The notes beneath the pieces are model-generated. The model ran no database searches, was not told the DNA's origin, and saw only the letters and a program-made list of their open reading frames with translations. From WLMZ01 sp963732585 (GTDB lineage: Bacteria > Actinomycetota > Acidimicrobiia > Acidimicrobiales > Ilumatobacteraceae), in assembly GCA_963732585.1 (NCBI GenBank), contig CAVSZY010000003.1:496001-560000 (forward strand): DNA of 64,000 nt. Reading direction: 5' to 3'. Made by a program: the position numbers and the translations under genes. Shown piece by piece: positions 9,369 to 18,545 of this stretch. Within the stretch, counting starts at the first letter, position 1. Every line of letters begins with the position of its first letter.

Positions 9369-9788
9369 ATGGGTTTATTAGGAATGCTCGGCGGTTTGTT
9401 GGGCAAGAAGGCACCAAAGACCGGCAACGGTTTGATGGACGGTTTGCTGCCGATGCTGCTCGGTGGTGGCGCGCTCGGCGGCTTGACCGGTCTGATCGGC
9501 AAGTTCGCCTCGGCCGGTCTTGGCAACAAGGCCAAGAGCTGGGTCAGCACTGGCCCGAACGAAGAGCTGACCGGCGACGAGTTGGAGTCCGCCCTCGGGT
9601 CCGACACCGTTTCCAAGCTGGCAACGCAGGCCGGCGTGTCGCAGGATCAGGCCAAGGGTGGCCTCGCGGCCATGTTGCCGAGCCTGATCGACAAGCTGAC
9701 CCCAGGTGGTTCCGTGCCGACTGGCAACCTGGCCAAGTCGATGAAGGGCATCGATTTCAGCTCGATCTTGGGCAAACTCGGCAAGTGA
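9369..9788 (+). CDS. YidB/DUF937-family protein
   Basis: 139 aa, preceded by AAGGAGG. The N-terminus is glycine- and leucine-rich (MGLLGMLGGLLG, then PMLLGGGALGG). The C-terminal ~75 residues (LTGDELESALGSDTVSKLA, LPSLIDKLTPGG, IDFSSILGKLGK) match the YidB/DUF937 helical domain. No enzymatic role is known for the family. Its stop overlaps the GTG of the following lipoprotein gene. Confidence 0.8.
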   Translation: MGLLGMLGGLLGKKAPKTGNGLMDGLLPMLLGGGALGGLTGLIGKFASAGLGNKAKSWVSTGPNEELTGDELESALGSDTVSKLATQAGVSQDQAKGGLAAMLPSLIDKLTPGGSVPTGNLAKSMKGIDFSSILGKLGK

Positions 9789-10300
9789 AGTTCGTGCGCG
9801 CTGCGGCCGTGGCCATTTTGGTGGCGGCGGCCGCAGCGTGTTCCGATGACGCTGGGGGAGCGTCCTCATCGTCATCGTTGAAGATCGATGAGATCGCCGC
9901 AGCGATCCAGGCCGTCGACGCCGTACCTGCCGCTGACGGGGTTGGCGCCGAGTTGCGCTTCTACGAGGTGAACGCGACACCGACCTTGGTCAATCTCTTC
10001 GTCGCCAATCCCGACAACACGGTCACGGCCTTCGTCTATCTCGATGGTGTATTGGACGACGGTTCCGCACCGGCGCAGGCCGACGGCCAGAGCTTTGCGG
10101 CCTCGGCAGTGTCGTTCGACGCCGAGACGGTGCTCGATCAGGTGGCCGAGGAGCTGCCTGATTCGGCGATGCGAGGGTTCTCCGCGGTGTCCGATGGCGC
10201 CGCTGGCGTTCGGTATCTGATCACCATCGAGTCCGTCAATGGCGGCATTCTGGAGATCCCCGTCGGCCCCGACGGTTCGATCCTGACCGGGTCGGGTTGA
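9785..10300 (+). CDS. Putative secreted lipoprotein
   Basis: 171 aa from GTG 9785, overlapping the YidB-like stop by four bases (GTGA). Signal sequence with a lipobox-like AAAAAC (Cys22), followed by a Ser-rich linker. The mature part is acidic and beta-rich with no family I recognise. Translational coupling to the YidB-like gene is the main contextual clue. Confidence 0.6.
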   Translation: MKFVRAAAVAILVAAAAACSDDAGGASSSSSLKIDEIAAAIQAVDAVPAADGVGAELRFYEVNATPTLVNLFVANPDNTVTAFVYLDGVLDDGSAPAQADGQSFAASAVSFDAETVLDQVAEELPDSAMRGFSAVSDGAAGVRYLITIESVNGGILEIPVGPDGSILTGSG

Positions 10301-10345
10301 TCTAATGACCCAACCCTGGCACACCCAGTTGGTACGTTGAAGCCC

Positions 10346-12778
10346 ATGGCTACTTGGGGTCAAAAGACCCGCAGCTCGAAATCGAAACCTGCTCGCAAGC
10401 CCGCCGCGTCGGCCAAGGCCACTGCGAAGTCGGCGCCGGTCAAGGCCGCCCCGCGGACAGCGTCCGGCAAGGCCGCGGTGCCGAGCGTGTCACGCAAAGC
10501 AGCGCCCGTCGGGCCTTCGCCGCGCGGCGCACGTGCACACGCCGAACTACGGGGGGCCATCGAGGGACGCGAGGCTGAACTCGCCGGTATTGCCTTCGTC
10601 GCCGCCGGGGTGCTCAGCGGGCTGGCCATTTACTTTGAGATGGCCGGAATCCTGGGTTCCGGAGTCAACCGGTTGTTCGCCTGGATGATGGGCGTCGGTC
10701 GTTACGTGGCGCCGGCCGCTCTGCTGGCGGTGGGAATCGCCCTCGTGCGTCGTGGGCGCAGCGAACATCGCTGGCGGCTGACGCTGGGCTGGGCGGCGAT
10801 GGGTCTCGCCGGGTTCGGGCTGCTGCACCTCGTGCGACATTCTGCTGATGGCCTCGACGATCTCGGCGACGCCGGTGGCTGGATGGGTGCGTTCGCGGCG
10901 ATTCCGGTGCGTTCGTTGATCGGTGCCGTCGGTGGCGGGGTAGTGTTCGTTGCGCTGGCATTCGCCGGTGCGCTGTTGGTCACCGGTCGCAGCGTGCGCT
11001 CGGCGTTTCGCAGCTTTGGATCCGGCGTGGGGGCCGTTGGCAAGCCTGTCGGGCGTGCCGCCAAACGGGCCGTCGGTGAGATTTCCACCTTGTCGAGCGA
11101 TCGCGACGACGCCCCGCCGGGGCCACGGGTCTACGACGTCGATTCCGAGGAAGACGCCTCGGCGCCGACGAAACGACAGCGCCTCGTCAAACCGTTGCCA
11201 CCGCCAAGCCTTGGCGACCCGTTGTTGCACGCCCCGGGTGCCATCGAACAACCTGAGCTCGATCTCGGCCCAGGGGCAAAACGAGGCCAATGGGTGCTTC
11301 CCCCCGGATCGCTGCTGGTGCGTTCCGGCGTGCAAACGATCAACAAAGCCGAGGTCGAAGCCCGCGGCCGCACGCTTGTCGACTCGTTGAACTCGCATGG
11401 CGTCGAAACCCGCCTCGTCGGGCAAACCGTTGGCCCGACGGTAACCCGCTACGAACTGGAGCTCGGTGCCGGCGTCAAGGTGGCCCGGGTCACCAGCCTC
11501 AACCGCGACATCGCCTACGCAATGGCGGCGATCGATGTGCGCATTTTGGCGCCGATCCCGGGGCGCTCGGCGATTGGTGTCGAGGTCCCCAACCACACCC
11601 GCCAGTTGGTGTCGCTCGGCGACATCATGAACTCCGCCGAGGCCAAGGCCGCCAACCATCCACTCGATGTCGCCGTTGGCAAAGACATCGCTGGGCGGTC
11701 GGTGTTCCTCAACCTGGCGACGACGCCGCACCTGTTGATCGCTGGTGCCACCGGTGCCGGCAAGTCCAGCGGTATCAACTGCATCATCACCTCGATTTTG
11801 ATGCGCGCCACGCCAGAGCAGGTCCGCCTGATTCTGATCGACCCGAAACAGGTCGAAATGGGCCAATACAACAAGCTTCCGCACCTGTTGACCCAGCCGG
11901 TGACCAACCCGAAGAAGGCCGCCAATGCCCTCGGTTGGGCGTGCAAGGAGATGGAGCGGCGCTACGACCTGCTGTTCGAAGTCGGCTTTCGCGACATCGG
12001 CGGCTACAACGCCGCCTTCGATCGTGGCGAACTGGTAGTCGAGCCGGGCAGCGAAGCGGTGTTCGAACGATTGCCCTACATCGTCGTCGTCGTCGACGAG
12101 CTCAACGACTTGATGATGGTCGCCGCTCGTGATGTCGAAGAGAGCATCACCCGTATCGCCCAAAAGGCTCGCGCCGTAGGCATCCACCTCATCGTCGCCA
12201 CGCAGCGCCCGTCGGTCAACGTCATCACCGGCGTGATCAAGGCCAACGTGCCCGCGCGGATGGCCTTCGCCGTCAGCAGCCTCACCGATAGTCGCGTCAT
12301 CCTCGATCAACCGGGTGCCGAGAAGCTGGTCGGTAAGGGCGACATGTTGTTGCTGCCGGGCAACTCCAGCGTGGCGCAACGTATCCAGGGTTCGTGGGTC
12401 TCCGAAGAGGAGGTCCGCAAGGTCACCGCCCATTGGAAGCGCCAGGCCCCTGAGGTCACCTATGTGTCCGGCGTCGAGGGCGACGAAGACCGTGAGCAGA
12501 GCTTGTTCGCCGGGGGGCCGGTGGGGGGCGCTTCGGGCGACGAGGATGACGACGAGTCGTTGTTGCGTACCGCCGTCGAGTTGGTCGTGCGCAGCCAACT
12601 GGGGTCCACCTCGATGCTGCAGCGAAAATTGAAGGTCGGCTTCGCCCGTGCCGGCCGTTTGATGGACCTGCTCGAGGAGCGCGGCATCGTCGGGCCCAGC
12701 GAAGGCTCCAAGGCCCGCCAGGTGCTGATGACGGTCGACGAGTTCGAGTTGTTGCAGGAAGCGGAACGCGGCCGCTGA
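10346..12778 (+). CDS. ftsK: DNA translocase FtsK/SpoIIIE
   Basis: About 810 aa from ATG 10346 (a TTG nine bases upstream adds only three residues). Lys/Ala-rich N-terminal tail, then four membrane segments between residues ~80 and 230, a short linker, and the motor domain. Walker A GATGAGKSSG is at ~467-476 and Walker B VVVVDELNDLM at ~580-590. The C-terminal gamma winged-helix domain (~738-800, RSQLGSTSMLQRKLKVG...GR) binds KOPS-like sites and activates XerCD. It pumps chromosome termini across the division septum. Residue order and length are typical of actinobacterial FtsK. Confidence 0.95.
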   Translation: MATWGQKTRSSKSKPARKPAASAKATAKSAPVKAAPRTASGKAAVPSVSRKAAPVGPSPRGARAHAELRGAIEGREAELAGIAFVAAGVLSGLAIYFEMAGILGSGVNRLFAWMMGVGRYVAPAALLAVGIALVRRGRSEHRWRLTLGWAAMGLAGFGLLHLVRHSADGLDDLGDAGGWMGAFAAIPVRSLIGAVGGGVVFVALAFAGALLVTGRSVRSAFRSFGSGVGAVGKPVGRAAKRAVGEISTLSSDRDDAPPGPRVYDVDSEEDASAPTKRQRLVKPLPPPSLGDPLLHAPGAIEQPELDLGPGAKRGQWVLPPGSLLVRSGVQTINKAEVEARGRTLVDSLNSHGVETRLVGQTVGPTVTRYELELGAGVKVARVTSLNRDIAYAMAAIDVRILAPIPGRSAIGVEVPNHTRQLVSLGDIMNSAEAKAANHPLDVAVGKDIAGRSVFLNLATTPHLLIAGATGAGKSSGINCIITSILMRATPEQVRLILIDPKQVEMGQYNKLPHLLTQPVTNPKKAANALGWACKEMERRYDLLFEVGFRDIGGYNAAFDRGELVVEPGSEAVFERLPYIVVVVDELNDLMMVAARDVEESITRIAQKARAVGIHLIVATQRPSVNVITGVIKANVPARMAFAVSSLTDSRVILDQPGAEKLVGKGDMLLLPGNSSVAQRIQGSWVSEEEVRKVTAHWKRQAPEVTYVSGVEGDEDREQSLFAGGPVGGASGDEDDDESLLRTAVELVVRSQLGSTSMLQRKLKVGFARAGRLMDLLEERGIVGPSEGSKARQVLMTVDEFELLQEAERGR

Positions 12779-12841
12779 TTGCGTCTCTGCGCGGTCGGCG
12801 TCCAGAACGCCGCCCTCGTCTCGGTAGGCTTGTACGTCGTG

Positions 12842-14125
12842 GTGCAACGGTTCTATATCGAGACTTTGGGTTGTCCGAAGAACCAGGTCGACTCCGACAA
12901 GTTGATTGGCACGCTGCTTGCCGATGGCATGACAGCCACCGACGACCCTGGCAGTGCCGACCTGGTCGTGGTCAACACCTGCGCGTTCATCGATGAAGCC
13001 CGCCGCGAGTCGATCGACACGATCCTGGCCCTCGGTGAACAACGCCGTGAAGGATCCCGCCTCGTCGTCACCGGCTGTATGGCCGAGCGCTACGGAGCCG
13101 AGTTGGCCGAAGCGATTCCGGAGGCCGACCAAGTCGCCGGTTTCGGCGTGTCGGTCAATGTGCTCGCAGCACCAAAACGTTCCCTGATCCCGGTGTCGTC
13201 GGCCCCGATCCCGACGCTCGATCTGCTCAATTTGCCCCGACCACGTTCGTCATCGCCGTGGGCCTACGTGAAGATCGCCGAAGGGTGCGACCGCAGCTGC
13301 GGATTTTGTGCCATCCCGTCGTTCCGCGGGCCGCAGCGCAGCCGCGACATCTCCTCGATCCTCGACGAGGTCGATCAGCTGGCGGCCAAAGAGATCGTTC
13401 TCATCGCCCAAGACCTGGCCAGCTACGGCAAAGATCGCCCCGACGACCTCGGCGCCGGCTCGATCGTGCCCTTAGTGCAAGCTGTGGCCGAGCGGGTCGA
13501 TTGGGTTCGCCTGTTGTACCTCTACCCGAGCGATTTGAGCAACGACTTGATCGATGCCGTGTGTGCCACGGGCGTGCCCTACTTCGACCTCTCGTTGCAG
13601 CACGTCTCCAAGCCGTTGCTGCGTCGCATGCGCCGTTGGGGCGACGGCCAGCGATTCCTCGATCGCATCGACGACATCCGCCAGCGTGCGCCGCAGGCCG
13701 CGTTCCGCAGCAACTTCATCGTCGGGTACCCAGGCGAAACCGAAGACGACCACGATCAGATGCTCGACTTCATCGACCAGGCCCAGCTCGATTGGTGCGG
13801 ATTCTTCGCCTACAGCCCCGAGGAGGGGACCTACGCGATGGGCCTCGACGGCATTGTCGACGACGAGTTGATGCATCAGCGGCTTGCCGAGCTCCGTGAA
13901 ATGCAAGACGAGATCACCGCCAGCCGCCGTGATGCGTTGATCGGCGAGACCGTTCGGGTCTTGGTCGACGAGCCCGGAATCGCCCGCAGCCACCGTGAAG
14001 CCCCGGAGATCGACGGGATCATCAACGTGTCGGCGGCACTGCAAGTCGGCGCTTTCCATGAGGTGATCATCGAGAACGCGTTCGGCCCCGACCTGGTGGC
14101 CGTCGGGGCGGAGCAGGTGGATTGA
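12842..14125 (+). CDS. rimO: Ribosomal protein S12 methylthiotransferase RimO
   Basis: About 427 aa from GTG 12842, giving the family N-terminus QRFYIETLGCPKNQVDSD; upstream in-frame TTG codons give unlikely extensions. The UPF0004 domain cysteines are in ETLGCPKN, VNTCAF and VTGCMAE. The radical-SAM CxxxCxxC is Cys149/153/156 (EGCDRSCGFCAIP), followed by a C-terminal TRAM domain. GCPKNQVDSD distinguishes RimO from MiaB. It adds a methylthio group to the conserved Asp of S12. Confidence 0.93.
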   Translation: MQRFYIETLGCPKNQVDSDKLIGTLLADGMTATDDPGSADLVVVNTCAFIDEARRESIDTILALGEQRREGSRLVVTGCMAERYGAELAEAIPEADQVAGFGVSVNVLAAPKRSLIPVSSAPIPTLDLLNLPRPRSSSPWAYVKIAEGCDRSCGFCAIPSFRGPQRSRDISSILDEVDQLAAKEIVLIAQDLASYGKDRPDDLGAGSIVPLVQAVAERVDWVRLLYLYPSDLSNDLIDAVCATGVPYFDLSLQHVSKPLLRRMRRWGDGQRFLDRIDDIRQRAPQAAFRSNFIVGYPGETEDDHDQMLDFIDQAQLDWCGFFAYSPEEGTYAMGLDGIVDDELMHQRLAELREMQDEITASRRDALIGETVRVLVDEPGIARSHREAPEIDGIINVSAALQVGAFHEVIIENAFGPDLVAVGAEQVD

Positions 14126-14694
14126 TGCCGGTCGATCCGTCGAAGATCGCCACCTGGGCCAACCTTGTCACCGTGGCGCGCATGTTCATCTCGCCGCTGA
14201 TGTTCATCATCATTCCCCATCACCAAGCAGGAAGTTGGCTGGCGTTCGCAGTGTGGTTCGTGATGTGTTCCAGCGACGGCATCGATGGGTACCTGGCCCG
14301 CCGCCATGGCAGCACGACCTTCGGCACGTTTCTCGATCCCTTAGCCGACAAGTTCCTGATCCTGGTGGCGATGGTGGCGCTGATCGATCGCAAGGTCTTT
14401 TGGTGGTTGCCGGTGGCGATCATCTTCGCTCGTGAGATCACGATGAGCCTGTACCGCATCGTGCTCAGCCAACAGGGCATCAGCGTTCCGGCCAGCAAGA
14501 TCGCCAAGTGGAAGACGTTCACGCAGCAGCTCGCGGTTGGTTTCGCGATCATGCCACCGTTCGCGCTCGATGGCGAATGGCTGTGGAAGGGCCTGTTATG
14601 GATTTCCGTCGCCTTGGCGCTGATCAGTTTTGGCCAGTACATGTGGCGGGCTCGTCGAGCTGTCCGCCAGCCGGAGATGGTCGATGCGCGTTGA
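14125..14694 (+). CDS. pgsA: CDP-diacylglycerol--glycerol-3-phosphate 3-phosphatidyltransferase
   Basis: 189 aa from ATG 14125, whose first base is the last base of the rimO stop. The CDP-alcohol phosphotransferase signature DG-x2-AR-x8-G-x3-D-x3-D is intact (SDGIDGYLARR...GTFLDPLADK), with about five membrane helices. It makes phosphatidylglycerol phosphate, the precursor of PG and cardiolipin. The ftsK-rimO-pgsA-cinA run is a conserved actinobacterial block. Confidence 0.9.
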   Translation: MPVDPSKIATWANLVTVARMFISPLMFIIIPHHQAGSWLAFAVWFVMCSSDGIDGYLARRHGSTTFGTFLDPLADKFLILVAMVALIDRKVFWWLPVAIIFAREITMSLYRIVLSQQGISVPASKIAKWKTFTQQLAVGFAIMPPFALDGEWLWKGLLWISVALALISFGQYMWRARRAVRQPEMVDAR

Positions 14695-15941
14695 TCTGAT
14701 CGCCGTCGGCACGGAGCTGTTGCTTGGCCAGATCATCGACACCAACTCGGCGTGGATTGGCGAGCAACTGGCGGCGCACGGATTTGACACCATGCTGCAT
14801 GTCAAGGTCGGTGACAACTTGGAGCGGATCGTCGCTGCGCTTCGCGATGCGGTCGGACGCGCCGACGCGGTTATCGTCTGCGGTGGCCTCGGGCCGACGC
14901 ACGACGACCTGACTCGTGATGCCATCGCCGCCGTGATGGGCGTCGAGCTTGATACGCGACGACGACGATCTCCGACGCGGATTCGAGCGATGTTCACGGC
15001 CCGTGGCCGGTACATGGCCGACAACAACCTGCGGCAGGCCGACGTACCTGTCGGCGCTACGGTGATCGAACAGACGCGTGGCACTGCCCCCGGCTTGATC
15101 TGCCCGCTGACGGTAGCGGGGGGCGAGACGGTGATCTACGCCGTGCCCGGGGTGCCGCACGAGATGACGCGAGATGCTCGAGCGGGCGGTGTTGGCGGAC
15201 CTGCACGCACGCAGCGGTGAGATTGCCGTGATCGCCAGCCGAACACTGCGCTGTTGGGGCGATAGCGAGAGTGGACTCAACGAAAAGCTCGACGGCGTGA
15301 TCGCCGAGCTCGATGCGCCAGGCAACCCGACGTTGGCGTTTCTGGCCAGCGGGTGGGACGGGCTCAAGATCCGCCTCACCGCCAAGGCAGGAACGATCGA
15401 TGCCGCCGATGTGCTGCTCGATTCGTGGTCGCAGCGCATCGCAGGCATCGTTGGCGACAATCTATTCAGTGCTGCCGACGAATCGATGGAGGCGGTCGTC
15501 CTGAAGTTGCTTGGTCAGCGAGGTTGGACGTTGGGCCTGGCCGAGTCGGTCACCGGCGGGCTGATCGCCGCACGGCTGACGGGCGTGCCCGGCGCCAGTG
15601 AGGTGTTGCGCGGCTCGATCGTGTCCTATGCCAGCGAGGTCAAATTCGACCTACTCGGTGTACGCGTCGGCCCGGTGGTGTCGGCCGATGCGGCGGTGGC
15701 GATGGCCGAGGGTGCTCGCCGGGTGCTGGGCGCCGATGTCGGTCTTGCGGTCACCGGAGTTGCCGGGCCAACGGAGCAGGACGGCATGGCGGTCGGCACA
15801 TTGTTCGTCGGCTTCGCCATCGGCGATGCGGTCGGCGTCGTCCAGGTCCAGCTTCCAGGCCAGCGTGAGCAGATGCGCCAGATGGCGGTCATCACGGCGC
15901 TCGACGCCTTGCGCCGCAACCTGTTGGCCGCGAACGGCTGA
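14684..15941 (+). CDS. cinA: CinA-family nicotinamide-nucleotide amidase/damage-inducible protein, with a +1 frameshift
   Basis: ATG 14684 overlaps the pgsA 3' end by 11 bases. The N-terminal MoCF-type domain (VGTELLLGQIIDTNSAW, CGGLGPTHDDLTRDA, PGVPHEM) is in one frame. The remainder, including the C-terminal amidase domain (LAESVTGGLIAARLT, VAGPTEQDGMAVGT), is in the next. Dropping the A at ~15167 joins GVPHEM to REMLERAV and yields a ~418-aa protein of normal length. The domain pair acts in pyridine-nucleotide salvage and ADP-ribose-type hydrolysis. The break is treated as an error. Confidence 0.88.
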
Positions 15942-15986
15942 ATCCGTGGTGGCATCCCGCCACTCACCTGCCACAATTGTTCTATT

Positions 15987-16060
15987 GCCTCTGTAGCTCA
16001 GCTGGATAGAGCACCGGACTTCTAATCCGACGGTCGCTGGTTCGAATCCAGCCGGAGGCG
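15987..16060 (+). tRNA. tRNA-Arg (anticodon TCT)
   Basis: 74 nt that folds as a full cloverleaf. Acceptor GCCTCTG pairs with CGGAGGC, D-arm GCTC/GAGC, anticodon loop CTTCTAA (anticodon TCT, reads AGA), T-arm GCTGG TTCGAAT CCAGC, discriminator G. CCA is not encoded. Confidence 0.95.
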
Positions 16061-16104
16061 CCGGATTAATCCAACGGGGCTTGATCCACATATTGGGGGC
16101 AGTC

Positions 16105-16902
16105 ATGGGATACATCGACGATCGGACCAACGTCGTCATCGGTGCCGGATCGGGCATGGGCGAGGCGATCGCCCATCGGCTTGCCGCTAAGGGTCGGCGC
16201 ACGATCCTCGCCGACTTCGATCTGGGCAAGGTGCAGGCTGTTGCCGCCAGCATCGGCGGAGACATCGAGGTGATGCGCTGCGACATCGACTCCGCCGACG
16301 ATCTCGACGCCATCGCCAGCGCCAGCGGCACGATTGGATCGCTCGTCGTCACCGCCGGTATCTCGCCGACGATGGCTCCGGGACGGCGCATCTTCGAGGT
16401 CGACCTGTTTGCGCCGGCGCGTTTGCTACAGCGCTTTGAGTCCACGATCGCGCCAGGTTCTGTGGCGCTATTGTTCGCCTCCTGCGCGGCCTACATGGTG
16501 CCGGCGATGGAGGCCTTCGACGCCCTGCTCGACAACCCGCTCGATCCGGGCTTCTTCGACGCCTTCGCTGCCCTCGGGGTCGATCCCGACGATTCTGCGT
16601 CGGCATACGCCTTCTCCAAGCGTGGCTTGCAGCGGCTTGTGCGCCGCGAATCGCTGGTCTGGGGCAAGAAAGGTGCTCGACTGTTGACGCTCTCGCCCGG
16701 AATCGTCGAAACGCCGATGGGCCGTCAGGAAGCCGAGCAACAAGAGGCGATGGCTGCCATGGTCACGAACTCCGCGCTCGGGCGCATCCTCGGCGCTGAC
16801 GAACTGGCTGCAGTCGCAGAATTCCTGGTCTCCGACGCGGCGTCGGCGATGACCGGTTGCGATGTGCTCGTCGACGGCGGCACCATCGCCGCCATGGGCT
16901 GA
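16105..16902 (+). CDS. Short-chain dehydrogenase/reductase
   Basis: 265 aa from ATG 16105 with a GGGGG ribosome site just upstream. Rossmann glycine motif GAGSGMGE (residues 13-20), an Asp-containing cofactor loop (LADFD), and a catalytic Tyr168-x3-Lys172 (YAFSK). The C-terminal SPGIVETPMG and GCDVLVDGG are typical of classical SDRs. The catalytic serine region reads LFASCAAY. Substrate unknown; the short insert before the YxxxK resembles hydroxysteroid-dehydrogenase-like SDRs. It lies 13 bases before the isochorismatase-like gene, a likely operon. Confidence 0.85.
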   Translation: MGYIDDRTNVVIGAGSGMGEAIAHRLAAKGRRTILADFDLGKVQAVAASIGGDIEVMRCDIDSADDLDAIASASGTIGSLVVTAGISPTMAPGRRIFEVDLFAPARLLQRFESTIAPGSVALLFASCAAYMVPAMEAFDALLDNPLDPGFFDAFAALGVDPDDSASAYAFSKRGLQRLVRRESLVWGKKGARLLTLSPGIVETPMGRQEAEQQEAMAAMVTNSALGRILGADELAAVAEFLVSDAASAMTGCDVLVDGGTIAAMG

Positions 16903-16915
16903 AGCGAAAGACACC

Positions 16916-17476
16916 ATGACCACCTTGCCCAACCGCCCACACACCGCCGTGCTCGTCGTCGATGTGCAGAATGGCGTCGTCGTCGGCGCTCACCAGCGAG
17001 ATGCTGTGGTGGCCAACATTGCCACGCTGGTCGACAATGCCCGCCGCCAGCACGTACCGGTCGTCTGGGTGCAGCATGCCGATGACGGCCTCGAGCAGGG
17101 GAGCGACGAATGGGCGATCGTTCCCGAACTGTCGCCGCGCCCCAGCGAAGTCATCGTCGCCAAGAACTACGGCGACTCGTTCGAGGACACGGTTCTGGAG
17201 AGTGTGCTCGCCGAACTCGGGGTTGGTCGCCTCGTCGTCGCCGGAGCGCAGACCGACGCCTGCATCCGTTCCACGCTGCACGGTGCCTTGGTGCGCGGCT
17301 ACGACGTCACACTGGTGAGCGATGCGCATACCACCGAGGACCAGAGTGAATGGGGTGCGCCGCCGCCAGAGCAGGTGATTGCCCACACCAATCTGTACTG
17401 GACGTACCAGAGCGCGCCAGGTCGCGCCGCCGGCACGGTGAGCACCGCCGATGCCGACTTCGTCGGGCCGACCTGA
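16916..17476 (+). CDS. Isochorismatase-family cysteine hydrolase
   Basis: 186 aa. The catalytic triad is visible as Asp16 (VVDVQNG), Lys83 (VAKNYGD) and Cys116 (AQTDACIRSTL). Family members hydrolyse amides such as nicotinamide, ureidoacrylate or carbamates, or act on isochorismate; no feature fixes the substrate here. It is sandwiched between an SDR gene and the DUF1272-glyoxalase gene with 13- and 3-base gaps. Confidence 0.88.
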   Translation: MTTLPNRPHTAVLVVDVQNGVVVGAHQRDAVVANIATLVDNARRQHVPVVWVQHADDGLEQGSDEWAIVPELSPRPSEVIVAKNYGDSFEDTVLESVLAELGVGRLVVAGAQTDACIRSTLHGALVRGYDVTLVSDAHTTEDQSEWGAPPPEQVIAHTNLYWTYQSAPGRAAGTVSTADADFVGPT

Positions 17477-17479
17477 GCC

Positions 17480-18146
17480 GTGCTGAAGCTACGCCCAACG
17501 TGCGAACACTGCGCGACCCCACTGCCAGGCGATGCTGGTGGCGCGTACATTTGCAGTTACGAATGCACCTTCTGTGAGGCGTGCGCGGGCGATGTGCTCT
17601 CGCTGGTCTGCCCGAACTGTGGTGGCGCGCTCGGTGCCTCGGCCGCCGCGGACGCCGACCAAGCTGCGCATCGACCCGGCGAGCACGACACGTGTCGAGT
17701 CGGTCGCTGATCTGGCAGCGCATGTGGGCAAGGTCCACGAACAGCTGAGCCGCGCCGGGTTTCCGGTGCATTTTGGAGAGATCGTCGTCGACTGTCACTC
17801 GCCGAGCGCGTTGGCGCGTTTCTACGCTGGGTTGCTCGGGGGTACCGCCGTCGAGCGGGGCGATGAGTGGGCGTGGGTGGAAATGCACGTGCGCGGCAGT
17901 GCAACTCGGATCGGCGGTACGCCAAGCCCGGCTGGGCCTCGGCTGGCATTTCAACGTGTGCCCGAACCCAAGTCCGGCAAGGTGCGCATCCACCTCGACT
18001 TCGCCACGTGGGATATTCCCGGCGAGATGGAGCGTGTCATCGGGCTCGGTGGTTCCGTGCTCGGTGAGATCCAGGGCGACGAAGCGGGTCAGTTTGTGGT
18101 CTGCGCCGATCCCGAGGGCCACGAGTTCTGTCTGATCGACGTCTGA
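17480..18146 (+). CDS. DUF1272-glyoxalase (VOC) fusion protein, with a +1 frameshift
   Basis: From GTG 17480 the DUF1272 zinc-finger-like domain reads LRPTCEHC, ICSYECTFCEAC and CPNCGGAL, a row of CxxC pairs. Its usual C-terminus (RPPRTPTKL, DPASTTRV, then DLAAHV) continues in the next frame and runs straight into a VOC/glyoxalase-like domain (HFGEIVVDCHSP to DPEGHEFCLIDV) with no stop or new start between. Removing one G at 17632-17634 gives one ~221-aa protein. DUF1272 proteins are normally ~70-80 aa and stand alone, so the fusion itself is unusual. Metal binding by both halves is inferred. Confidence 0.7.
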
Positions 18147-18158
18147 GGCCTGGCACCT

Positions 18159-18536
18159 TCAGCACTTGTCGGTGACGAACTCATCGACTGCGGTCAGCGC
18201 CGCTGTGAATCTTCCACCGATACCACGCAGGACATCGTCAGTTGCGACGCCCGATGCGACCTGTTCGGCGATGCTGCGATACGTCTCGCCGATCAGATTG
18301 AGGTGCGAGGAAATCGAGGCTGCAGCCCCGTTCGTCGCCAAGCGCCCGAAATGAGCGGAGAACTCGCGTGCAGTCTGGGCGAGTTGGTCTGGTGCCGCGT
18401 CGAGATCGACCCCCTCGCCGACGACGGCGACGCCGTCGCAAAATTCAGCGAGTACAACCGGGTTATCATCGGCCGCGCTCGCGCAAGACACGAGCAGGAG
18501 ACAGATCACACGTGTGAATGCAGTCGACTTGCGCAT
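18159..18536 (-). CDS. Small putative lipoprotein, hypothetical
   Basis: 125 aa from ATG 18536 (a GTG one codon earlier is equally possible). Signal with lipobox LLVSC, then a mainly helical mature domain starting with EFCDG and ending in VTDKC, two cysteines that could pair. In layout it resembles the other small lipoprotein at 35872-36249. Function unknown. It sits at the downstream end of the sulfatase operon, six codons or fewer from it, and may be co-transcribed. Confidence 0.55.
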   Translation of the reverse strand: MRKSTAFTRVICLLLVSCASAADDNPVVLAEFCDGVAVVGEGVDLDAAPDQLAQTAREFSAHFGRLATNGAAASISSHLNLIGETYRSIAEQVASGVATDDVLRGIGGRFTAALTAVDEFVTDKC

Positions 18537-18545
18537 CACCGCAGC

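Noticed and set aside
9785..10300. Reading the lipoprotein as the end of a longer protein starting at 9344
   Set aside because: The upstream part overlaps the YidB-like gene in another frame and is Arg/Gly-rich noise; GTG 9785 starts a proper signal sequence.
10547..13132. Very long open frame (861 codons) on the minus strand across ftsK and rimO
   Set aside because: It is antisense to two fully recognisable genes, its product is compositionally odd (Asp/Arg/Gly/His-rich) and matches no family; long antisense frames are expected in high-GC coding DNA.
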